From NCBI GenBank assembly GCA_937873715.1, contig CALMYJ010000034.1, positions 1-55,744 on the forward strand: DNA of 55,744 nt, read 5' to 3'. Position numbers and translations under genes: made by a program. Origin of the DNA: an uncultured Chitinophagaceae bacterium. GTDB lineage: Bacteria; Bacteroidota; Bacteroidia; Chitinophagales; Chitinophagaceae. Every line of letters starts with the position of its first letter. Position 1 is the stretch's first letter. Shown in pieces: positions 27,307 to 36,200 of this stretch. The notes below the pieces were generated by a model. It was not told the DNA's origin and searched no databases. It saw only the letters and a list, made by a program, of their open reading frames with translations.

Positions 27307-27449
27307 AACCAAAATTTTAAATGCGCTTCCTTTGAAAGCCCCTTTTAACCACAACTTTTATTGTATAATGAGTAAATATTTGCCCTTCCCTGCATCAACC
27401 CGGCTGAGGACGTTGAAAAAAAGATGATCAGTTAACACCTCCGCTTCAA

Positions 27450-29069
27450 TTACTTCCGCTCAATACGAAACCAGTCGATATCCGCATATCCCCCATCGTT
27501 AGTTTTGACGATACGGCTGCAAAACAGCCCCAATTTTGCGCCAATCCACTTGCCCGGTGTTGCTGCAAAATTAGCTTCCGCCAGCTTAAAATCTGTACCA
27601 TTTGCACTATACCAAAAACTGCATTTAGCCCCTTTCTCTACCGAAATTTTCAGGAATAGCTGTTCCCCATTTATTGCCCCCAGTTCTTTTTCGGTTTCAG
27701 GCTTGTCTTTATCAGCATTAAAGCAGGTATTATAGGTAAGCAATAGCTGGCCATTACGTTTTACTGCCGACAGGAAGGCGTAATTAATTCCCATCATGAC
27801 AAATCCAAAACGTTCACCCTCAGTTTTGGCGCTAAACGACAATTTCACGGTTGCTTCAAAGGTTTCAGCAGGCAGTTTTTGCAGCAACAGGTTGGGCATG
27901 GGCCAGATATTTTCTGCCGAATCGGTACGTAATACAGTATTCATTCGCAATACGCCACGTGCCGGGTAAGGCATAGCCCACCAGGTCTGTGGATTGGCAT
28001 GCCACTGCCATTGCAGGCCTATCCCGTTTTCATTAAACTCATCGCTTTCCGGCATGGCAGGCAGCTTATACATTTTTGCAGTAAATGGCACCCGGTATGC
28101 TGCTACCGGCTCGCCAATACCATCGCCATCTGCATCGATGCCAATTACAGGCCAGTCGTTTTTCCACTGCATGGGCTGCAGGTGAACTATACGGCCATAG
28201 GCACCCTCATCCTGGAAGTGCAGGAACCAGTCTTCGCCATTTGGCGCCTGTACCCAGGCACCCTGGTGTGGCCCGTTAATATCCGTATTGCCCTGTGCCA
28301 TTACCACTTTTCGTTCATACGGCCCTGTTACCTTCCTGCTCCGCAACACCACCTGCCAGCCGGTAGATACGCCACCGGCCGGTGCAAAAATGTAGTAGTA
28401 CCCATTGCGCTTGTAAAATTTAGGGCCTTCAATAGTTGGGTCGATATTATTGCCATCATACACCAATGTAGCGGCACTGGTTACTTTATCCGCCGTAGTG
28501 TTGAGTTCTTTTACAACAATTATACTTTTAAAGCCTGCCCTGCTGCCGGCGTAAGCATGCACCAGGTAATTTTTTCCATCCTCATCCCATAAAGGGCAGG
28601 GGTCTATCAGGCCCCTCCCTGCTTCAACCAATACAGGGGCCGACCAGGGACCCGTAATATTTTTTGCTTTGATTAAAAAAATTCCCCGGTCGGGATCGGG
28701 ATAATAAATATAAAATTCGCCTTTATGATAACGAATAGCAGGTGCCCATACCCCATTACCATGCTGGGCTTTATCAAACACATCTGTGGGTTGCAACTGC
28801 TGAAGCGCATAGCCAATCAGCCGCCAGTGCACCATGTCTTTGCTATGCAGCAGGGGTAAGCCGGGCACACAGTTGAAGCTGGATGCCGTCATATAATAAT
28901 CTTCCCCCACTCTTATTACATCGGGGTCGCTGTAATCGGCATACAATACCGGGTTGCGGTAAGTAGCCGGCTGTGGTGATTGTACCACCTGTTTTACTTG
29001 TGCCGATACATTGAAAGAAGTAAAAAAAATGAATAAAACCAAGGCTGTTTTTTGGGAACTGATAAGCAT
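27450..29069 (-). CDS. GH43 glycosidase (beta-xylosidase/alpha-L-arabinofuranosidase type) with C-terminal beta-sandwich
   Basis: 539 residues, signal peptide MLISSQKTALVLFIFFTSFNVSAQ. The five-bladed propeller begins YRNPVLYADYSDPDVIRVGE with the general base at Asp48. GRGLIDPCPLWDEDGKNYLV holds the pKa-modulating Asp, and NNIDPTIEGPKFYKRNGYYY the acid Glu. The C-terminal ~200 residues (GLQWQWHANPQTWW ... GKWIGAKLGLFCS ... ADIDWFRIERK) form the concanavalin-like domain of the GH43_12-type enzymes. It probably trims arabinose or xylose side chains from pectin. It lies between the PorP/SprF gene, after that gene's terminator, and the NTF2-like gene. No operator motif is seen upstream. Confidence 0.88.
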   Translation of the reverse strand: MLISSQKTALVLFIFFTSFNVSAQVKQVVQSPQPATYRNPVLYADYSDPDVIRVGEDYYMTASSFNCVPGLPLLHSKDMVHWRLIGYALQQLQPTDVFDKAQHGNGVWAPAIRYHKGEFYIYYPDPDRGIFLIKAKNITGPWSAPVLVEAGRGLIDPCPLWDEDGKNYLVHAYAGSRAGFKSIIVVKELNTTADKVTSAATLVYDGNNIDPTIEGPKFYKRNGYYYIFAPAGGVSTGWQVVLRSRKVTGPYERKVVMAQGNTDINGPHQGAWVQAPNGEDWFLHFQDEGAYGRIVHLQPMQWKNDWPVIGIDADGDGIGEPVAAYRVPFTAKMYKLPAMPESDEFNENGIGLQWQWHANPQTWWAMPYPARGVLRMNTVLRTDSAENIWPMPNLLLQKLPAETFEATVKLSFSAKTEGERFGFVMMGINYAFLSAVKRNGQLLLTYNTCFNADKDKPETEKELGAINGEQLFLKISVEKGAKCSFWYSANGTDFKLAEANFAATPGKWIGAKLGLFCSRIVKTNDGGYADIDWFRIERK

Positions 29070-29080
29070 ATCCTATTCAT

Positions 29081-29120
29081 TAAAACGGCAAGAGGCATCA
29101 ACCCTGTGCTGCCCCTTGCC
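29081..29120 (-). terminator. Terminator after the PorP/SprF gene
   Basis: Minus strand GGCAAGGGGCA, 12-nt loop, TGCCTCTTGCC, then GTTTTAAT. The 11-bp stem has one G-T pair. It ends the adhesin-PorP/SprF transcript before the GH43 gene. Confidence 0.65.
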
Positions 29121-29160
29121 TGCTGTGATTTTTATAAAACTTTTTTCTTTTTTTTTAATG

Positions 29161-30186
29161 CTACCAGTTTTGCCGCGGACAGGAATCATCAAAACGGTTT
29201 CCAATCAAAAAACCAATAATGATTTCATGCGTATTCCTGGAGTACTGGTTTAAGGCAGATGGGGCTACATCGTAGGCATACCCAATATTAAAAGTATTGG
29301 AAATATTCATGCCGGCCATAGCAGCAAACCCACTCAACTGGTCACCAAAGCGGAAGCTGCTTCCAATCCAGGCAAGATCCCGGTACTGCAGTTTGGCATT
29401 AACCATGGGCTGCATAGGTGCAGGCTGTACATATTGCAGCATGATAGATGGGGTAAGCGACAGGTCGTCGCCCAAAAACACTTTATACCCTGCGGTGATA
29501 AAATAATGCGGCAGGAAACTGGCCCCGTATTTATTATCGTTGATAAAACGCATTTTGGCAGGCACGATATTCATTACTGATATACCGGCAAAATAGTCGG
29601 CACCATACAGCCAGAGGCCTGCACCAATTTCTGGTTTTATTTTTGAGATTTCACCAGAGGCATAACCCACTGCCGGGTCATCCTGAGGGGTGTTGCCCCA
29701 GTTAATTTTTGAAGCGTCGATATTTACCGATGTCATACCCAGCATAAAACCGCCAGAAAGGGTGGTACGTGGGGTAAGCCCTTTGTGATAAGCATAAGTT
29801 AGATAAGCCCCCCAGCGGTTCATATAGCCGGTTTTATCACTCACAATAGTACCCCCAATGCCATGATGCGGCTCGGGTGCGGTGTATTCTTCCATATAGG
29901 AGCGACCCCTGGGATTTTCGCCGGGTATTTGAAAAGAAGTGGCTGATGTGCGGTAGTCTTTTTTACCAATAGGCCCGTGTATAGACATATAAGAGGTTAC
30001 AGGAGCTCCATCAATACCCACCCACTGGTTACGGTAACTGAATTTTAAATCCGTATAATTTTCGATACCGGTAATAGCAGGATTGAGAATATAATTATTG
30101 AGGATATACTGCGTATAAATGGGTTTTTGCTGAGCCTGTGCCACACCTGCCGCAATCATCAAACAAATTGTTATGAACTTTTTCAT
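29161..30186 (-). CDS. PorP/SprF-family T9SS outer-membrane protein (module 1)
   Basis: 341 residues with signal peptide MKKFITICLMIAAGVAQAQQ. The mature start (KPIYTQYILNNYILNPAITG) and the motifs FSYRNQWVGIDGAPVTS, SHGPIG-like IHGPIGKKDYRT, LTYAYHKGLTPRTTLSGGF and the C-terminal NTFNIGYAYDVAPSALNQY are typical of PorP/SprF beta-barrels. In Flavobacterium johnsoniae, SprF is needed to secrete or attach its neighbour SprB, and type-B sorting domains generally require such a partner. It lies 54 bp downstream of the 2487-residue type-B protein, separated by a perfect hairpin, and is followed by a terminator. It is therefore the likely dedicated partner of that protein. Confidence 0.9.
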   Translation of the reverse strand: MKKFITICLMIAAGVAQAQQKPIYTQYILNNYILNPAITGIENYTDLKFSYRNQWVGIDGAPVTSYMSIHGPIGKKDYRTSATSFQIPGENPRGRSYMEEYTAPEPHHGIGGTIVSDKTGYMNRWGAYLTYAYHKGLTPRTTLSGGFMLGMTSVNIDASKINWGNTPQDDPAVGYASGEISKIKPEIGAGLWLYGADYFAGISVMNIVPAKMRFINDNKYGASFLPHYFITAGYKVFLGDDLSLTPSIMLQYVQPAPMQPMVNAKLQYRDLAWIGSSFRFGDQLSGFAAMAGMNISNTFNIGYAYDVAPSALNQYSRNTHEIIIGFLIGNRFDDSCPRQNW

Positions 30187-30200
30187 ATGTGCAACTTTTT

Positions 30201-30229
30201 GTTTGCGGCCTCCTGCGGAGGCCGCAAAC
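30201..30229 (-). promoter_or_regulatory. Perfect intercistronic hairpin between the giant adhesin and PorP/SprF
   Basis: GTTTGCGGCCTCC (30201-30213), loop TGC, GGAGGCCGCAAAC (30217-30229): a 13-bp perfect GC-rich stem. On the coding strand it is followed by AAAAAG rather than a T run, so it is not a standard terminator. It sits just upstream of the porP/sprF start and may protect a processed 3' end or set the ratio of the two proteins. Confidence 0.7.
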
Positions 30230-30240
30230 AGTACTATAAA

Positions 30241-33200
30241 TTATTTCAAAATGGTTACATACCCTGTACGTGGCTGACGGCCACCACCGGTTTCAATTAC
30301 ATAATAATAGGTACCAAATGGTAATGGTTTGCCCTTGTAATTACCATCCCACGGCGTATTGTAACCAAGGCTTTCAAACACCATCTGGCCGGAGCGGTTA
30401 AACACCCTTACCCGTACAGCAGGATAGTACACCAGGTTTTCAATTTCCCAGCGGTCGTGTATCTGGTCGCCATTAGGTGTAAATGTGTTTGGTACAATAT
30501 AGTTACGCACCACCCTTACATAAATTGATTTTTCGCTAAAGCAACCAAAGGTTGAAGTGGCTTTAAGGTTGTACGTAATATCATTTACAGGTTTACCCGA
30601 TGGTGAAGCGATAGTGGTGCTGTTCAGGTAAGTACCTGGTGTCCACAAGAAGGTAGCGCCATTGCTGATGCTGGGCGACAGCTTCATTACATCTCCTTCC
30701 AGCACATTTAATTCTGTACCTCCAAAGTCTATCACCGGTGTGGGGTCTACCACTATTGTTCTTTCGGCAAAATCGGTACAACCGGTAAGCGTTGTATATG
30801 TATAGCGGATGGTATGGGTGCCTGCGCCTGCAGTTTCCGGTGAGAATTCAGGACTGGTGGTTACTCCTGAACCGCTATATGCGCCACTACCCGGCAGGTT
30901 AAACTGATCCGAAGCGCCTGCAAGGTTAAATGAAGCAGCTTCCTGGCAAACGGCAGCTAATTGGTTAAACTGAACTTTTGGCGCTGCAAGCATTACAACA
31001 TCTTCAAAATAATCAGCCGAGCAGCCCACCCCGCTGGTAGCCCTTACCAGCACCCTGTAAGTTCTGGTGGCAGGTGTACCAAATTCGGCAAACGTGTGCG
31101 GATAATCTGTATTTACCCCAGGTGCATTAATCACATCCTTTGCATTAGGTGCATTAAGGTAGTCCCAGAAGATTTCAATTTTATCTACATCGCCATAACC
31201 ATTTACCACACTTTGATCTTTAATACTTACAGGCAGGTTGCTGCACAATGCGCCTGTGGTATTGATGCTAAATAATGGTGTAGGTGTATTGTAAGCTTTT
31301 ACAGGTGCCGTAAATATTGCGGCACAACCCTGGTTCGAAGTCGCTTTTAATGTTACCTGGTATTCGCCACCGGTAGCATAGGTGGTGGCAGGTGCGGCGC
31401 CTGTACCAGTTAGGCCATTGCCAAAATCCCAATCCCATGAAGTAATGCTGCCACTGCTGATAGTAGCCTGCTGTGTAAACTGTGCAGTACCGGCTGGTAT
31501 ACAAATAGCCGATGCCGTAAAGTTACTTACCGGGTTGGGGTGTATTACTACCGGTACGCTATACGCCGCAGCACTCAAACAGTTATTGGCGTTTTTAAGT
31601 GCCAGCGATACGGTAAAGCTTTGTGCAGTGCTAAAAGTATGTGTTACCGGTCCGGCTGTGGTTTGTGTTAAAGTAGTGCCATCGCCAAAATTCCAGCTCC
31701 ATTCGGTAATACCACCGGCAGCATTAGATACCGAGGCATCCGTAAATGTGATTACACTATCGGCACAGCGGATGTTGGAGAAAGTAAAGTTGGGTACCGG
31801 GCTAAGGTTAACGTCGAACGACTGTGTAACCGGAGCCGAAGAACAACCTACAGCAGAAGTTACTACCAGGGTAACCGTTTTGTTACCCCCTGCTGCATAA
31901 ATATATACCGGGTTTTGGTCGGTACTGGTACCACCGTCGCCAAAGTTCCACTGCCAGCCCGATACGGTACTTGCAGGTGCTGTACTTTGTGCAGAGCTAA
32001 AGTTGGTATTATTACCAAGACAAACACCTGCAGGTGCAGTGATTACAGCCACAGGCTGGGTATATACACCATTATAAGTTTTGCTCGTACTGTTTACACA
32101 ACCCTGGTTGCTGGTTGCGGTAAGTTTGATGGTATAAGGCCCAACGGCAGTATAAGCATGTACCGGGTTGGTAGCTGTGCTGGTGCCGCCATCACCAAAT
32201 TCCCAGGCATAGCTTACCTGTGCCAGCGTACCATCGCTGATGGTAGTGGTATTTGTAAAAGTACCTGATGCCGTAGGTAAGCAAAGGTTACCGGGCAGGT
32301 CAAAATTTGCAACAGGTGCTGCAGCTATTGTTACTGTTTTGCTGGCGGCCGTGCTGCTGGTACAACCCTTATCAGTAGTTACGGTAAGGGTTACGGTAAA
32401 GCTACCTTCGTTGGCATATTGGTTAGTAGGATTTTGCTGGGTGCTTGTTTTAGTATCACCAAAAGCCCATGCCCATGCATTTACTGTACCTGCTGCCGAA
32501 GTAGAAGCATCGGTAAAAGTTACTTCTCTTGTAGTACAGTTGGCTACAGATGTAAAGTCGGCTACAGGCAATGCATTTACAACAGCCGTAGCGGTAACAG
32601 CGGCTGAAGTACAACCTGCACCGGAACTAACGATTAAGGATACGGTATAATTACCGGCTGCAGCATAAGTATGCGTTGGGTTTTGCTGGGTGCTGGTAGC
32701 GCCGTCACCAAAATCCCAGGTCCATCCGGCAATAGCACTGCCCGGAGCCGTGCTGCCTGCTGATGAGAAGCTTGCTGTACCCCCTGCACACACTTCGGCA
32801 ATAGTGCCAATAGCAGCTACCGGCCTTGCAAATATGGCACTGTAGGTTTTAACGGTTGAGTTGGTACAACCCTTGGCGCTAATTGCCGTAAGCCTTACAT
32901 CATAGTTGCCGGTATTGGTATATACATGCGTAGGATCTTTAAGGGTGCTGGTGCCGCCATCGCCAAATTCCCACTGGTAAGTAACCGTGGCAATAGTGCC
33001 ATCGCTGATGGTGCTGGCATTGGTAAATACCGGGGTGGCATTGGGCAGGCAGGTATTACCCGGCAGCACAAAGTCGGCCACAGGCGATACATCAATGGTA
33101 ATTTGCTTGCTTGCCGGTGCAGTGCTGGCACAGCCATTAACCGTTTCTACACTCAGGGTTACGGTGTAAGTGCCCGCAGTAGCATACACATGCTTGGGGT

Positions 33201-36200
33201 TTTGGGTGCTGGCAGTAGTGCCATCACCAAAATCCCAGTTCCATTTGCTGATAGTTGAGCCCTGTGCATTAGAAGTATCAGTTACCGAAATTTCACGGGT
33301 GGTGCAATTCAAATCATAACTAAAGCCTGCTGTTGGCGGTGGAATAATACTAATAGTATGTGTGGCATCTGTAATTGAAGGACAACCACCTGCTGATTTA
33401 ACAGAAAGTGTTGTTACATGATTGCCGGGAGTATTCCAGGTATGGTTAGGATTTTGTAAAGTGCTGGTAGTACCGTCATCAAAACTCCACAACCATTCAG
33501 TAATGGTGCCTATAGCCACAGTGCTGTTGTCTTTGTAAGACACTGCAGTGCCGATACAAATATCAGCCGGAGCATCAATAGCCGGTACAGGCGTAGCTTC
33601 TACGGTAATGGTATCCGTGTAAGTTTTTACACAGCCTATAGGTGTACGCACCGTTAGGGCCACAATTTTTTGACCGGGTGTAGCCCAGCTTTGTGGCGGC
33701 GGGTTTTGGCCATTAAAGGTTTTACCATCGCCAAAATCCCATTCCCAACTACTGGGAGCGCCTGATGTGCCGGTACCATATGATGCCTCGGTGAAAGATA
33801 CATTGGTATTGGCACAAGCAGCTTTTGTACTGGGTGTAAAGAACGCTTCAAGGCCGCCACCAAAATCAACCAACAGGCTGTCGGTTGAAATACAACCCAC
33901 CGTATTTTTTGTAGTGAGTTTTACTTTGTATTCAGTAGCACCGCCTGTAGGATAAGTATGGCTTTGCGGTGTGATATTACCGGTGGATAGTTTAGTACCA
34001 TCGCCAAAATCCCATTCCCAGCTCAGGATATTGGTACCCACCATCGGGATGGTATCGGCCGTAAATGGAACAAGTGGGTTATTACAAGCAGGGTTGGCTG
34101 CCAGGTTCAGGTTATCCTGGCCCACATTTACGAGAATGATTTCCTGGTCTTCGCCGGGGCAATCGCTGGCAAAAGTACCATAGGCCGTTACTTTAAAGCG
34201 GTATAAGGCCTGCAAAGCAAAAGTATACTCTACCGGTGCTTTGTAAATATAAAAAGTACGACCGTTTACATCCACAGTGCCTTCATACTCGGCTTTACCA
34301 GCCACTATAGGGCCTACAATACGGGCATTGGGTGTTATCCTGGCATCGTTGGGTTCCCATACCACACTATCTACCAGCGTTGGATTGTAAGGGAAAGCAA
34401 TTTTTAAAGTAATTGGCAGGTTCACGCAGGTACGTACTACCGTACTGCTGGAGTCGGTACCTTCGGGGTTAACCGAAATTTTATACGAAGAGAGGTTTTT
34501 AACCGCTGTACCGGCATTGAAGCCATAACTTTCGCCGCTTGCCACACCATAAGCAATAGCATTGAACGGCACGGTAGAACTCATCACATGCGTAGCCGGG
34601 TAAGCCACCCTGAACTTAGCCCAGTAATAATTGGGATTAGTTGGATAAGGCTTAAATGCTTCTTTAATAGGCAATAAAGCTCCTGCCTGGTATTGCTGGC
34701 CACCAGCAAAACTGCTGCGCCCCGTATCCACCATCTGGGTAGGATTGGTAGTTGGGTTTAGGCGGAAGGTTTCTACCCCTTCTTTTTTTATCACCACATT
34801 AATATACCCTGCACCGCTAGCATTATTTTGGAATGCCGGTGAATACACTACTGCATTAGTAATAGCCTGCTGGGCGCCGGTAAGAATAATCATTTCAGGG
34901 TCGCCCTGGCCATTATTGCCTATCGCAGGTTTGTCACCGCAATCACCGGCAGTAATAAACTGTGTAACGCTAATTGGCTCATCACTCTCAATTTCAAGCG
35001 GAGTGTTTGTTTCTACAGCATAGTAGCCACCGGGGCTGTTGGCAAATTTGGTAAACACATAATAACCATTGTATCGTGGTGCACCCGATTTAGCGCCCGG
35101 TGTGGTAAGCAAAGTATTGCCATGCGTGGGATCGTTTATCCATACTTTTTGATTGGCGTCCCTTACATACACCCTAAAAAGGTTGTATTCCATCGTTTTG
35201 GTGGGTACGGTAAAGTATTTGGTATCCCAGGCCACACTGGGTATCATTTGCTGTACCATGTTATCAGAGCCAGAGCTTACATTAGATTCAGTACAGTTTA
35301 CCGGTGTGGTTACCATACAACGGCCATTGCCGCCAAATACAGCAATTTTTTTATCGCAATCTGTAGTGATGGTAGTTCCACTTAAGTCGAAACCGGAAGA
35401 ACTTGCACCACCACTGCTGCCAGTAATCACCCCTACTGCATTAAATATCTGCCCCTTATTTAGGGTGATGGTAAAGGGCACATTGGCCGGGTACTGTACC
35501 GGAGGATTATCCACCAGTGCCCCCGCAGGAGATATAATACCTGATGATGGTGTAATGGTTATTTTGGTATCATCCTCTGCTGCTATGATAAAAAAGTTTG
35601 AGTTGGGCAAACCGTTATTACTTTTTCCGGCATAAGCCTGTACCACATAGTTAGAGTTCCATGTTTCGGTAGGAAAAATCATAGCACCACCGGCCGAGTT
35701 GCCAGTAGTAGCGATATACATCCATACCGATATTGGGGCACCATTAGTAGAAGTTACACGGATAGCTTTATTGCTGATGCCGGTAGCAAAGAGGCGGGTG
35801 TCCTGGCCAGGTACCAGCCCGTCGGGGAAGGTAGTAAATGCTCTTGTACTGTTGGCTGGTACAGTTTGTGTTTGGTTATATGCACCGGGTATACCTGGTG
35901 TTTGTACATTCACCGTTGCAGGCTGATTGCCAGCGGCAACATATACGGTAAGATAGGGTTTGTTATTAGAGGTAGGCGCCTGGTTCATCCTGTTCTGGTA
36001 AGCAAAGCCCAGCCAGAAATCGGTGCCCCGGTTGGTAATATCATCCGGCGAAGGCAGCACCTGTCCGGTAAGGTTTACCACATCGGCATTTACAGCGGTT
36101 ACACCGCCACCGCTATGGGTGATTACCCCGGTAAAATTGCCAAAAGTACCTGTTGGCAATCGTACAAAGATGGGGGTACGGGGTAATGTGCCGCCGGTAT

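Noticed and set aside
31382..32650. Several long plus-strand frames opposite the PKD repeats
   Set aside because: The repetitive composition of the PKD gene leaves the antisense strand free of stops; translations are low-complexity V/T/A-rich.
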